From contig NW_026611593.1 of the NCBI RefSeq assembly GCF_028502605.1, forward strand, positions 248,001-312,000: a DNA stretch of 64,000 bases, in the 5' to 3' direction. How positions within the stretch are numbered: position 1 is the first letter of the stretch; each line of letters starts with the position of its first letter. Source of the DNA: Trichoderma breve (taxonomy: Eukaryota; Ascomycota; Sordariomycetes; Hypocreales; Hypocreaceae). The notes under the pieces were generated by a model that saw only the letters and a program-made list of their open reading frames with translations, ran no database searches and was not told the DNA's origin. The position numbers and the translations under genes were made by a program. Below, one piece after another: positions 24,569 through 36,520 of the stretch.

Positions 24569-26062
24569 ATGGGCGACAGCATACCGACTACTGCGGGCGC
24601 CGCTGCCGATGGGCAAGCTCAAGGCAAAAAGCAGATGATCTTGAATGCCTTTGTCATGAATACTCCGGGTCATCTTGCCCCTGGGTTCTGGCGACATCCA
24701 AGAAACAAGACCGATCAATACACAAAGCTCTCCTTCTGGACGGAACTAGCGCAGCTCCTCGATAAAGCAGGGTTTCATGCCATGTTCATCGCTGACACTC
24801 TGGGACCCTACGACGTATACAAGGGCCCTTCAAATGTCGTGCCAGCTCTGGCAGCTGGCGCCCAGTTTCCGGTCAATGACCCTCTATATTTGGTTCCTGC
24901 AATGGCAGCTGTGACCAAGAATCTTATTTTTGGAGTCACTGCTAGCTTGACATATGAGAAGCCTTATGCGCTTGCTCGCCGTCTATCTACAGTAGATCAT
25001 CTCAGCGAGGGCCGCGTTGCGTGGAATATTGTCACATCATACCTCGACAGTGCGGCTCGCAATCACGGTCTGAAGGAACAGATCCCCCACGACGAAAGAT
25101 ATGCCATTGCACATGAGTATATGGAAGTCTTGTATAAATTGTGGGAGGGAAGTTTCCGAGATGACGCTGTGATTCGAGATCGCGAGCATGGACACTACGT
25201 TGCCAGTGACGGCGTTCTCCAGATTCACCACAAGGGCAAATACTTTGAAGTGCCCGGCCCTCACTTCTGTGAGCCATCTCCTCAGCGCACTCCATTCCTT
25301 TTCCAAGCTGGAGTATCTGAGGCGGGCAACGGTTTCGGAGGAAAGCACGGAGAAGCCATCTTTGTCGGCGGCCAGACACCTGAAGGTGTTAAGAAGACTG
25401 TGGATAACATTCGTGACGTAGCACAAAAGGAAGGGAGGGATCCGAGCCATATCAAAGTGATTGTGGGAATTAATGTTATTGTTGCTGCAACAGACGAGGA
25501 AGCTCAGGCCAAGAAGGAAAGCTATCTTGAATATGCTGACCAAGAAGGAGCTTTGGCCCTTTTTGGCGGATGGACTGGAGTTGACCTTTCTGGCTATTCA
25601 GACGACGAAGATTTCCGCTTCACCGATTCACCTAGGTTGCAGTCAATAGTCCGGAGATGGTCGGACACTGTCCCAGGGACCGACAATCTCCCATGGACCA
25701 AGCGAAGAATTGTAGAATATCTCAGCATTGGCGGTCTCGGGGCAAAGGTTGTAGGTAGTCCAACCACAGTAGCAGATGAGCTGGAGAGGTGGATCGAAGT
25801 GTCTGAAGTAGACGGCTTCAACCTGGCCCACGTCACAAACCCGGGTAGTTTTGAGGATATCATCGAGTATCTTCTTCCCGAATTGCGGAGACGAGGCGTA
25901 TTCCGAAGTGGTGTCGAGAAAGAAGGCGCAACGGCCAGAGAAGTGTTCATCGGGTCTAAGAGATTACCGGAAGACCATCCAGGAAGTCAGTACAAGTGGC
26001 GAGCTGGCGAAAGCGTGCCAAAATACCTCCAGCAACAAGAGGAGACAGCAGGTAGCAATTAG
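24569..26062 (+). CDS. FMN-dependent monooxygenase of the NtaA/SnaA/DszA (bacterial luciferase-like) family
   Basis: A single uninterrupted exon of 497 codons, slightly longer than bacterial members (about 440-460). The TIM-barrel luciferase fold is clear: LAQLLDKAGFHAMFIADTLG near 60-80, SEGRVAWNIVTSYLDSAARN around 150-175, and FQAGVSEAGNGFGGKHGEAIF near 250. These enzymes use FMNH2 from a separate reductase and O2 to break C-N or C-S bonds in nitrilotriacetate, pristinamycin, dibenzothiophene sulfone and similar compounds; the substrate here is unknown. No introns in an intron-rich neighbourhood and close likeness to a bacterial family hint at ancient horizontal transfer. A Zn2Cys6 regulator gene is convergent with it (77-bp gap). 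Confidence 0.92.
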   Translation: MGDSIPTTAGAAADGQAQGKKQMILNAFVMNTPGHLAPGFWRHPRNKTDQYTKLSFWTELAQLLDKAGFHAMFIADTLGPYDVYKGPSNVVPALAAGAQFPVNDPLYLVPAMAAVTKNLIFGVTASLTYEKPYALARRLSTVDHLSEGRVAWNIVTSYLDSAARNHGLKEQIPHDERYAIAHEYMEVLYKLWEGSFRDDAVIRDREHGHYVASDGVLQIHHKGKYFEVPGPHFCEPSPQRTPFLFQAGVSEAGNGFGGKHGEAIFVGGQTPEGVKKTVDNIRDVAQKEGRDPSHIKVIVGINVIVAATDEEAQAKKESYLEYADQEGALALFGGWTGVDLSGYSDDEDFRFTDSPRLQSIVRRWSDTVPGTDNLPWTKRRIVEYLSIGGLGAKVVGSPTTVADELERWIEVSEVDGFNLAHVTNPGSFEDIIEYLLPELRRRGVFRSGVEKEGATAREVFIGSKRLPEDHPGSQYKWRAGESVPKYLQQQEETAGSN

Positions 26063-26139
26063 ACGATATCTCAGTCCCAATGCTTCGTCTCAGTGCTTTA
26101 TCAGTAAGCTTATTATGAGCTTTCTGACGTCTCCGTGGA

Positions 26140-28188
26140 TCAATCATATGTACTCATTGACTGTCGAAGTAATCGCAGCGCTTCTTGGTAGGACGATACA
26201 TTGGCAAAAATATTTGCTTTCGAGAACGTATCGAGAAATCCTTTCAGAAAGAGTTTGTCGGAAATGTCATTTTGTGCATTGGCAGCAATTCCAAGGGTCA
26301 AGGCGCAACTAAGAGTGACGTGAACAAAAACCCACGACCGCCTGATAGGACAATCGAGTTTGAGCAGCTCGAGAAAGGTGTGAAGAACAGAGCGACAGTG
26401 CTGTAAATACGGAGCCCAAAGTTCTTTGTTGTACGCGTCGCCATTGGAGAGTACTGCCGGACGGTAGAGACAGAGCATGACCGAGTCCACAAACTCACGA
26501 AAAAAGTTATTCTGGATACATTCATCGCGATTCTGACACTTTTCGACATCCTGAAGGTGTAGAGTTGATTGCTTAGCGATACGATCAATTATCTTTTTAA
26601 AGTCTTGTATTTCACCCGGTGATAATGGCTTCCTAGAGAATCCTGCCTTGTTGAGCGCTTGGCAGATTTTGTTTGCGATAATGAACAGATGATTGCAACT
26701 AGTTGTGAAAGAGTACGTCTGAGGCGGTATCAATGCTGATGACGACGATTCGGGTGGGATTTCGTCCATGACAGTGATACAAGACGGTCTTCCGTAACAT
26801 AACGAGACCAGCGTGTCCTGCCATATTAGCGATCGCCTAGTTGTTGATACTAGTGTTAATATCAATTTCCGTACCAATAAAGAGAGTTCACGTATGTACC
26901 AGATGTAATATTTTACAGTAGCCTCGTCCCGTTGATCCACATCCACGGTATCCGGGTCCGGAGACCAGTGCAGCCCCAGCGTCTGTGCGAGCCGTATGGT
27001 AAGACCTGAGAATATCTTGTTCAGCACCACATCTGGTCCAGTTAAAGACATCCCATGGTTAACATTGGCAATGGGCTTTAATATTTACCTAGAATTGACC
27101 AAGAGGCTCCAGCATTGGCCTGATTCTGCAAAAAATTGACAAGCATTATGAGAGCCTGAATGGTGTGGATGTCGGGAAACGAAAGAAGATTGCTCATCCT
27201 TAAGCACTGGAACGCACAACATGCTGTACGTATCGAATGTCAGTTTGACGTCGATGGCATGTCAAAGGACACAAGATGGCTGCGGGGCCACTTACCGAAA
27301 ACACGAGCCTTGATCAACTCAGATTCCTGGTCAGACCCAAGTTGTGCACCGCATGCAAGAATGCCGAATAAGAGTCCAAACCAAGTCAGTGTGCAAGCAG
27401 ACGGAGGATTCTGCAGAGCTTCTGCAGAATCTTTTGAGCGCTGATGAAGAAACTCGGAAAGGGCAGTCTCGAATTGAGGGAAATTGATGGTAAATGGTAA
27501 AATACGTAAGAGCGAATTTTGGAAGAAGCGAACATAGCTTTTCATGGTCAGTTTAAACCCTTCTTTCACAGATGTGATGTACTTTTGGGGCTCACCTTCT
27601 CAAAGCTTCATCCTCTGGAAGCGCATTATAAACGACTTCGGGGCCGTCTTCAGGCTTCCATAGGTTGGTGAATGGTGAGACAGTACTAGAATCTTGCAGG
27701 CAAAGCAATTCGAAGATGGTTTGCGGGTTCGTTGGCGGTTTGAAGGCAGCTCCCTGCCAGCAATTCCGTTCTTGTTGCTGCGGGTTAGAGCTGAGGCTCT
27801 CATATTTCGCTAGCAGGCTGGGAAGTGAATCCGGACCCAGGTGCAATTTTGTGTCATACGGCGCGACGGGGTCCACGTAAAGTCCTATAGGTGTGTCCTC
27901 CGCTGGAGTGGCGACCGCATCTTCGTGATCGCTTGCAAGATGCGATTTGCTTGCTTCCGACGCATTGCTGGGTTTATCCGAGGCATTGGCTTGTATAGGC
28001 GTGGTGTAATCGCACAGATCGGGGTGTCCGCGGATGTTGCAACTCTCGCAGGGCTGGCGGAGATTGCATTTGACTTTGCGCCGCCTGCATGGGTAGCAAG
28101 CCTTTGCAGGGCGAAATCTTCGCCTCTTAACAAGCATTAAGTCGTACTCGGACTTGGTCCTCTTCTGTTTCGGGTTGCCTTGGGGCAT
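26140..28188 (-). CDS. Zn2Cys6 transcription factor with fungal-specific middle homology region
   Basis: Five exons: 28188-27596, 27537-27296, 27223-27089, 27005-26875 and 26817-26140; introns of 58, 72, 83 and 57 nt; 592 residues. The zinc cluster is KACYPCRRRKVKCNLRQPC followed by x2-C-x8-C near residues 30-58, with an Arg/Lys-rich stretch before it. Splicing restores the middle homology region: LHTIQAL-like FPDIHTIQALIMLVNFLQN, then LGLTIRLAQTLGLH, then LVSLCYGRPS. The last intron (57 nt) is in frame without a stop, so an unspliced reading adds 19 residues just before DTLVSLCYGRPS. The gene ends 77 bp from the stop of the FMN monooxygenase and may control it. Confidence 0.87.
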
Positions 28189-29997
28189 TGTTGTTCGTCA
28201 CCCAATATGTAGGTATGAGCGACTCAATAACAGAGGAGGCCAACAAGAGAGACGGCGAAGACGGGAAAAGGCCGCCGTCAACCGGGGGATTCGGCCCCTA
28301 TCTAGCCCAGGCTAGCATCTAATAAAATGCAATAGCCGCGGACGTCTATTCGACACAGGTCTCGTTTATCGCCCAATAGATCATACGAAGTCGATAAAAA
28401 TTGACTCAACGGTAGATTTTGCGCTTGAAGCTACGAATTGTAAAGGTCCAAGATATGAGCCATCTTCAATTTAAATGTGGAGAATATACGGAGCAAATTC
28501 GCCAGTCATCAATGATCTGTCATGCTCTAAGCTGAGTTTCGGGTGGACTAGACCGACATTTTGGCGTCTAGCCACTGAGGATTTCGCGTTATATCTGTCT
28601 CAGAGCAGGGATACATTAATAATATGCGTAGAATATCCCACAAGTAACTCCGTAGTGTTTTCGAAACCTTTACACCTGTAAGAAATAGCTTGGTGCCTGA
28701 CCCACTGCGGAAAATATGGACGGCATGTATTCCGTAGTATGCGCCAGATTTTAGATAGACGGGATTAAAGGAGATCATAAAATGCCGTGAGACAAAATAT
28801 TGGTTTTCTTTGTTACTATATATAGTATATGTAACCAGAGGCATGGAGAGGAAAGCAAAGAAGAAAAGAAATAAGATAACAATTATCATCTGCTCGAACC
28901 TCATTCACCGAAAACACCTGTTGAAACCATAGTTGAAGGAATTACTATTCCTTGTTTTAAATCTATTCCTAGGCCTTTCATTAGGAATATTTTGACAGAG
29001 TTGTAACCAGCCCCCATGATCAATTACGAGTAATAGCTAGCACGCCTGGTGACTAAGCCGGTTCTGGCCCGGCTCTTTATAGTAGTATTAAAGGAGGTAT
29101 GGAAGAGGACCGTTTTTTTTTCATAGCTGCCTAGGTAAAAAAGAACAAGAGGAGTTGTCTATTTAGCTGAAATTGACTTTAGCCAAAATAGCAGCCTCAT
29201 TTCTGGAGGACGAGACTTTAGCGGCCAGATCAAATGGCTTTGACTTGTTCTCGCGCCGTGGTTTTTATAGTGGTTAGACAAGCTAGACTCTTACGTGCTC
29301 GTCGAGCCAGTTCAAAACTGCGTTGCTTTAGCTGTCATCAAAATGTCCAAGTAGGAACAAGCCTTCGAAAAAGCATTTATCTATGGCAGGTACTTTGTAT
29401 GTATGCGGAACTACCCTTATTTTCAAGATGGTACTACTAGCACGGTCAGGTGTTCTTAGGACATGATCTAGTAATTAAGTTTATGTTAATGATCGGTTAG
29501 GTTGGCAACCTGGTGCTCATATTACTAACTAGTAGAATGACAGCTGAACCAATCTTATTCACGAATGAGTGTAAGAATGTAGACTTATATACCCAGTTTT
29601 CGACAGGTAATTCCTAATAATGAATCAAGTTTGAGCTTATAGCCAAGTACCCAATATACACATATGTACTTCTAACTTTCTTTCAGTAGAAGAGATTTTT
29701 TTTTATTTCCAATGTTGCTTTATTTAAGCTGCACAGACTGGATGAAACTTGAGGCTCTCTTCCCACTTCCAGGCCTGTGACACACTTAGTAACCGCTTTA
29801 TAAGCGCAGGGTTACGGTAGTATTTCCCACCAACGTCAGTTACCCCTTAGCTTTGGCGATCCCCCGCATATGTCGGTACATCGGACAGACTACAAAAAGC
29901 GAGAGTGAGAGCGATTCCGATCGCAAAGTCTCCTTAATTCTTACCAATAGGTAGCGTGTGACAAACCATCGCCATTCTAACCACTTTATCTGCCAAT
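28189..29997. other. AT-rich 1.8-kb interval between divergent Zn2Cys6 genes
   Basis: No supported gene. The interval is AT-rich with many stops in all frames and several homopolymer runs. An inverted repeat AGCCGG-N7-CCGGCT occurs at 29056-29074. A short plus-strand stretch near 29190-29270 (text like AASFLEDETLAARSNGF) reads like a decayed coding piece but ends in repeated stops. Short frames at 28475-28681, 28548-28904 and 29234-29440 are not convincing. Confidence 0.5.
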
Positions 29998-32284
29998 ATG
30001 CCCAAGATTTCTACGGCCCGGAAACGCGATCGATACGTGCCAAATGCCTGCAATCGCTGTAGGACCGCTAAAGTCCGTTGCAACGGGAAATCACCATGCT
30101 CTTACTGCATTCCGAGGGATCCTGAGTCCTGCTCTTACAGGTCTCAACAATCTCCCCGGGAACCAACCACTCAGCATCAGCAGCGGTCTAAGTATATCGT
30201 GATGATCCAATATACTAATTCTCAGCACTAATAAACTTAGTAACATTGATTCGACCGAAGAACAGAGCCTCAGGGCTCTACTGCAGCAACAGAATAACAA
30301 GCTCGATACACTACTCAAGCACATCTCCACTATACACCAACCATATCGTTTCCAAAACAACTTCTCCAGAGCGTCAAAAAACTTATTCTCATGTTGCGAA
30401 GCGCCACTTCCATTAATCCAAAGTGCGACGAGCGCCTTTTTCTGCTTGCACGTAATCGACGTGAAACTAAGGGCCTTGGAGATTTGCACCGAAAACACCC
30501 AACTACAAGATGGGACCAAGGTCGGCTCTTCTTCGTCCTTTTCAATTTTACATGATCAGATTTTGGATGGAGGTGCAACTGATATTGAGGCGTGGGATGC
30601 TGAAGATGCCGACATCAGCTCATTGAGTCCAACTACGGATAGTGTGTCTCACAAAGCTCCCACATATGCGCTCGAAACCCTCAAAAGAGCAGAAGTCATT
30701 CGTCTGATACAGAAATATCAAGATATTGCTGGGATGATGTATCCGGTGATAGATGCAACGCATCCAGAGCAGTTAGTCGAAAATGTGTGGGCCAGCCGTT
30801 CGGCGGATAAGACGAATACAGAGAGCCTTTCTCGCTGGAATCGAAATCAGATAGGCATCGTCGAAATGATGGTGGCTATTGCTCTGACTGATGAGAGCGA
30901 GGATTCCTCGGAACTGATGCAAGCCCTCCATGATCATGTGTTACCAGACGTTCAGTACATGGTGTGGAATACGAGAGTTGATCTTCAAGGGTTAGTACTT
31001 TTGGTACTCGTGGTATGTGACCGCTGGTTCATCTTATAACACCAATTCTAACTTCAACTAATATATTCATCCAGAGTCTATATTACTACTACTCCCATAA
31101 GTGGCGTAAAGCTTGGCGATTCATAAGGAACGTCGTAAGAATTATCCTAGAGCTGGGATTGAATCGAAGGATCGTTCTGGATCGGTCCTTTCCCGATCAA
31201 AAGGCACATACCCAGGCACTTAACACGATGTGGGCCGTATTTGTACTTGAGCAACAGCTGAGGTACGCCCTGGGACTCTCCACGACCATGCAAGACTTTT
31301 TCATGGACCCAACTCTTCCAAAACCGGTAGCCTTCCTTAACATCCGAGGGTAATTGGCTCCGCTGACATGATGTTCTTTAGGTCAACGCTCCATATCTGG
31401 AAGCAATGATTCACTACGCTCGGATTGGTGCAAAAGCATGTGAAACGCTTTCTTGTGATGAAATAAACACTCAAGTGATGTCCGGAGACTGCCAAGATGC
31501 ATATACATACTTCCAGTACCGCCTTAGCGAATGGCGGAAAGCGATCGGGACCCAATTCCAGTTCAAATCCACTAGCAAGAGGGTAGATCAGTGGAACACT
31601 CAACTTGACGCAATCCTTCGATTACGGGCAAACAACTTGCATTTTGTAGTAACGAGATTTATGTTCTTCGAAAGAGAATTTCGCGGCATGGTCCCAGCCG
31701 ACCTGTGGTCTGTATGCATGGATGTGGCTGCTGATACTACCTGCATCTTGGCCACTATTGATGGCTCCCCAGCGGCTTATCAGGCTACTAAATCCGAGTC
31801 GAACTATTTTCTTGTCTCGTCGATGGGCATCTCGTTCCTTGCCATGTTACAAGGCTCCCTATTCCCAATTTCGGCACAGAGCCCGTTGGACCCGGAAACG
31901 TGCCTGAGGGCCCAGCAAAGTGCGATCCTTTGCCTCAATTTGCTGCGAAATCGAGCAGAGCTATCACGCCAGTCAAAACATCTGTGGAACCGTGTCAGCG
32001 ATCTTGCGTCCCGCTTGAATCTCCTGGGTTTCTTGGCCCCCGTCGCTCCCGGCAACATTGAGGAGGTCTCAGGTACAGCGGAAACAATGAGCATTAACGA
32101 AACATGGGAAAGACACACAAGCCATTGGGAGCAGGGACTCGCTAGCTTGTCACCGAATGTTGCGGCACTTGGATTCCCTGTCAGTGAGAGTAACGATGAG
32201 GGATCCACCTCAGCGAGCAAGATCTATTCAGCATTCGATATAATGTTTGGCCCTGATTCCGTCTTTAATGGGATTGATGAATGA
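29998..32284 (+). CDS. Zn2Cys6 transcription factor at the left border of the aromatic-catabolism cluster
   Basis: Four exons: 29998-30191, 30241-31012, 31075-31326 and 31382-32284; introns of 49, 62 and 55 nt; 706 residues. The zinc cluster is C-x2-C-x6-C-x5-C-x2-C-x8-C starting NACNRCRTAKVRCN near residue 17. A short coiled region follows (EEQSLRALLQQQNNKLDTLL). The second intron uses the strong GTATGT donor, because nearer GT sites give poor joins; the result LLVLVSLYYYYSHKWRKAWR is the usual pattern of the middle homology region, as is IILELGLNR. Function as an activator or repressor is inferred from family only. It is convergent with the P450 gene (111-bp gap). Confidence 0.87.
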
Positions 32285-32395
32285 ATTGCTTCAATTTCAA
32301 GTATATATAATATTTTAATCCGATACACTGATGGGGATTATTTTGTTCGATTTTTATTTTCATGAGTATAAGGTAGCCTTGTATGGGCTATGACA

Positions 32396-34044
32396 CTACA
32401 TCTGTCGCTTTCGTACTGTACACAAGAGCGGCCCTTTCTTCTCATCAACCCCGAGGCTATTTATCTCCAACTTTTCGTATTTGTCAACTGGAATAATCTC
32501 GAAATTGCGCCAAAGAGCACAAAGGACTTTGAGAATATTGATGCTTGCAATGTTTCTGCCAATGCAAGCCCGGTGTCCGATGCCAAAAGGCATTATCTCA
32601 TTGAATGAAATGGCATCTTCAAGCCATCTTTCAGGAATGTATTTGTCATGATCACCGCCCCAGAATTGCGGGTCGTGATGTAGAGCCTGTGATATCATTG
32701 ACACGGCGGTCTGCAGTACGTCAGTATGTTTCGTACAATGTTCCTTTCTGACTATAGCCTTACCCCCTGTGGAATATGGAAACCGTCGATGTCAACACCA
32801 TTGGGGTCTGTAACGAGACGAGGTAAGGGCATTGTAAAGACCGGTGTGATGCGGAAGCTCTCCTTGATGCATGCCATGGTATACGGTAGTTTGCTCTCGA
32901 GTCCCGAATATGAAATTTCTTTCCCGCCGTCATTGTATAAGGGTACATTCGCGTTGAGTTCTTCCGTGAGCTTCTCGGCGGCGTATCGGTTATGGAGGAG
33001 GTGATAGAATAGAAGACCCAACGTGGCAGATGTGGTATGTGCTCCTGCAACCCTATATTCTTCCATTAGTTGAATTTTCGTTATTGGGGGTTCTCTGCAA
33101 CATACAAAAAGGCAAAGGCCTCTGAGCTAACCTCTGCTGGCGTCAATGGTGCTCCTGTTGAGGGATCTTTTGCCTCTAGAAGGTTGTCTAGCAGGGTTTC
33201 TTTCTCTCCTGCCTTGTGATCCTCAATGGCATCATTTACATACTCAGAAGCTTTCTGACTAAGCAATTTTCGCGACTGAAGTAGCTTTTGAAGGCTCGGA
33301 ATGGGTAGTTTGTTTCCAATTCTTATGCTGTAAGGAAGTAGAGACGCTACCATGCCATACATTGTGCCAATGAGGATATGGTCAGGAATTGGTGGCAGCT
33401 CATTGGCCTCTGGGTTGCTCTGCGTGTTTAGATCCTTTTCAAATGCTAGATCACTTATGACGTCGTATGCATAGCGTGCCACACTCTCTTTTAGATCAAA
33501 TACTTGCCCCTCTGGCTGCTGCTCGATATTAGCGAACAAGCGGTGTAAATGCTTTCCAAACCTGCCCTCAAACTTGAGCAGTGTTGCCATAGAGAAACTG
33601 TGTGACATCTGACGCCTTCGCATCTTGTGAAACTAGGTATGCACTTATTAGCGTCCTCTATGTTGCATCCGAACTGACAAGAGTTCTCACCTCTTCGTCA
33701 CGAGTACTGAAAAGATTGGGATGCAGTGCCGTGAACGCATCATAGAATTTTGTCTTAGGCATAGAACTCCCAGCTTTGTAGATGGGACCGATGGCATCTC
33801 GAGTTTGGAAATTGACATGATTGGGACCAATTCGAATAACAGGGCCATACTTCTCGTGTGCCCTCTGTATAGCAAACGCCAAGTCTCGCCTGTAAACATG
33901 ATACACCTTCCATAAAGAAGTCCTGCGAGCCCAAAAAGGACCGGGAATCTTTCGTAAAGGATGAACAAAGATCCAAAGTAGCAGCCAGACCAGGCTACAA
34001 GACAACAACACGACTGGAAGCAAGGTAGTGCTATAGGAAGCCAT
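32396..34044 (-). CDS. Cytochrome P450 monooxygenase
   Basis: Four exons: 34044-33691, 33632-33106, 33052-32764 and 32710-32396; introns of 58, 53 and 53 nt; 494 residues. Met 34044 starts an N-terminal membrane anchor (TTLLPVVLLSCSLVWLLLWI) followed by the proline-rich hinge RKIPGPF. The I-helix oxygen motif is VAGAHTTSAT (A/G-G-x-x-T type). The ExxR is KESFR, PERW is intact, and the heme loop is PFGIGHRACIG with Cys439. An upstream in-frame start at 34155 would add 37 polar residues before the anchor and is less likely. It is an ER-bound class II P450 needing a reductase. It could hydroxylate or demethylate the aromatic substrate of the neighbouring cluster; that is inference from position. 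Confidence 0.92.
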
Positions 34045-34833
34045 TGTGCTCAAGACATTAAGTCTTTGGAAGGAGTCTCGACTGATGGGTAGGAAAGATT
34101 GTATTTCTTCATGCAACTCTACAACAAATGTTTCTTCTTGTCTATTATATGCCACAAATCAACCCATGCGATTATTTACATTCCGAATCATACCAAAATG
34201 CCACTCAAAAGCTTCAACCACATACATACTGTTTCCGAGACACATCGTCGTATCTTGGAGACAAGTCTCCACAGGTTGGTATGCCTGCAACGGAGTGGTC
34301 GATGAGCGCCAATCACCGAGGTAGCATTTACAAGGGCGATCGGTATTATTGCCCTAGCCCAATGAAAAGGAGCGCCTGTGCGGCAGTGAAGTCATTTAAT
34401 GTGTCATACTTCAGTCACTTCCCCATTGGGGGACGGAAGCAAGCTGTGGAACCTTCCGATTCCGAAACATGCATGAGAGGAGTGAGGACTATGCGCGAGG
34501 CTGCCAAATAATATTAATAAATGTTATGTATAATTGCGCATCCATTACGATGGACGTGTAATAAGTTTTGTTGCTTGATGAATAAGTCAACCTTGGAAGT
34601 CTTCGCAGACCTGAGGAGATAGTTTCTAGTATAACGCATGCGGAATAGTTCCGACGCCGCCTGGTAATAGGAGCAAACATCTTCGAGTATACACAAAGGT
34701 AAACAGAAGATATAAGTGAATCACCAACGCGTGAAGTTGAATGATGAACGAACCACTATCCAAAGTCATCTAGAATCAATCGAACCAGCTTAGAACACTT
34801 TGCATACACGTCTCCAATTCTAAATAATCCAAC
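34045..34833. promoter_or_regulatory. Divergent promoter region: P450 (-) / GST-like gene (+)
   Basis: About 790 bases. It contains one full inverted repeat (separate entry) and three half-sites within 31 bases: CGGAA at 34434-34438 and TTCCG at 34454-34458 and 34460-34464. No supported gene lies inside; frames at 34046-34511 and 34489-34696 lack features. Confidence 0.5.
34641..34653. promoter_or_regulatory. Inverted repeat CGGAA-TAG-TTCCG, candidate Zn2Cys6 operator
   Basis: Perfect 5-bp arms with a 3-base spacer, 181 bases upstream of the GST-like start. The same arms recur in the two other divergent promoters of the cluster. Zn2Cys6 dimers typically bind paired CGG triplets in inverted arrangement; that this is the site is inference. 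Confidence 0.5.
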
Positions 34834-35751
34834 ATGGCAACCAAATCTGAGAATGGTGTTCCATACACACTTTACTACAATCTTTTCTCGATTTGCTCAT
34901 TGATGATGCGGTGGCTGGTTGACATTCGCGGTGAGCCTAAGGACGAATCATCCCGGATGGATATCGGCTTGAAGGAGATCGACATCTTCCAGGAAGAACA
35001 GTTCAGCGAATGGTATCTCTGCGGCGTCAACAAAAATGGCCAGGTATATTTCCACTAAGATCGTTAGAGAAGGCACCGCTGACTGGGAATCCCATTAGGT
35101 TCCGGTTCTCGGAAGCGATGTTGCTTTCGATTTCCCCATGTCTCAAACAACTGCAATCTCCGAGTACATTGCTGCGAGATATCCGGGGCTTCTACCCCCT
35201 AAGCATGCGGCTAAAATCCACGAGATGGTGCACAAGATGCATGAGATGAATTTCTTCACCCTCTCTTTCAAGGGTAGTCCGAAGCTTGCATCCGGGTTTG
35301 CCGATGCTGCCTTGAAGCGCCTTGAAGACAAGTCCATAAGTGTTCGCTATAGAGAGGCATTGGAGTATAAGCTTGAAATGTAAGAATAAAGTACCATCTC
35401 ACATAGTTGACATATTAATATGGGGGTATCTATAGCCTACGTCGGGACAAGGTCAATGCTCTCACGCCTGAGAAGACACAAGCGGAGTTAGACAAGGCAC
35501 AGGCGTACTTGGAAGAGGCCGCTACGCTTCTAAACCCCAGTGATGGCCCATGGCTTTTTGGTCAGAAGCGACCGACGGAACTTGATGCCCACTTGGTGGT
35601 TATGATTCTTCGTCTTCAAGATGTGGGCCGCGATTCCGTTGTTCCCGATTCCTTGAAAGAGTATGGAAAGATGGCGTTCAACGAGCCTTCTTTCAAAGCA
35701 GTCATGGGAGGGAGAAGCACTATGTATGATGGTTCTGGTAGCAAGAAATAG
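34834..35751 (+). CDS. Glutathione S-transferase-like protein
   Basis: Three exons: 34834-35043, 35099-35379 and 35436-35751; introns of 55 and 56 nt; 268 residues. The N-terminal thioredoxin-like domain begins YTLYYNLFSICSLMMRWLVD. GQ-VPVL (cis-Pro loop) forms exactly at the first intron, and SQTTAISEYIAARYPGLLP matches the glutathione-binding Glu/Ser-Thr-Ile-x-x-Y region, with Thr-Ala in place of the usual Glu-Ser. The C-terminal helical domain carries WLFGQKRPTELDAHL, the usual N-capping box region. Substrate unknown. In bacterial polychlorophenol pathways a GST removes halogen reductively; a similar job here is speculation from the neighbours. Confidence 0.85.
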
Positions 35752-36520
35752 TCTGAAATCCTGGCTTTGGCAGAGAATTCAACTTCTCGGTGGATTATCA
35801 ATATGCTCTCGAATTTCGTTACAGAAAATCTCAATCGTTATTATAAGTTTGTGCTTTCGTGGAGGCTATTAAACGATGATCATAAAAACAAAATACTTGC
35901 CTCAACTCCTTGAAAGCCCTTGACAGCACAGAATATGGAGACCATTCATGGTAGCGCATCCATTACGGTAACTGGGGCATGAGTGGCATTAAGGGTTGCT
36001 CTTTGCTCCTTGGCATTATTAATGCTCGACGAAGTTGTGAACTGATGATATTGTGGTGATACTGTGATTGGAGAGAATTGGGATCCCATTTAATGCTACG
36101 TGGCAGAGATTAGAAATGGGCTGCTGCAGCTAGGAGTGTCACCCGACCTCCTTTCACCGTCACGGTCATCTTCCTTCCCCGTAAGTCGATCAGGCAGACC
36201 TCTTGGGTCCATTTCACTGCAATATCTCCCATTGATCCCTAGATAACCCCCGAACCTAATTGTCTGCCTTGGCTTGGGTACATATTTCTCTCCTTCAAGT
36301 ATCATTGAAAGAGATTGCGGTCACCTAATGAGGCTGTAAACTCGGACAACGCATTCTCAAGCTCAATTCCATTACACAATCACTGATTAATAAAAGAACA
36401 GGCGGCTTTCCTTTTGTTTACATTTTTTTTGATTCATATCTTTTTCTTACACTACAATGACAAAGTTTCCCCTCGACCAATGATATCAAAACCCCATGAT
36501 AAATTTCCGTCACAACGTTT
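35752..36520. other. Intergenic between convergent genes
   Basis: About 770 bases between the GST-like stop and the dioxygenase stop. A minus frame at 36096-36305 has no features. T-rich runs near 36425 are probably 3' UTR. No gene seen. Confidence 0.6.

Noticed and set aside
29056..29074. Inverted repeat AGCCGG-N7-CCGGCT as a transposon end
   Set aside because: No matching second end and no transposase-like frame nearby; short palindromes of this size arise by chance.
34045..34155. Upstream in-frame start adding 37 residues to the P450
   Set aside because: The extra residues are polar and would precede the membrane anchor, unlike other P450s; Met 34044 fits better.
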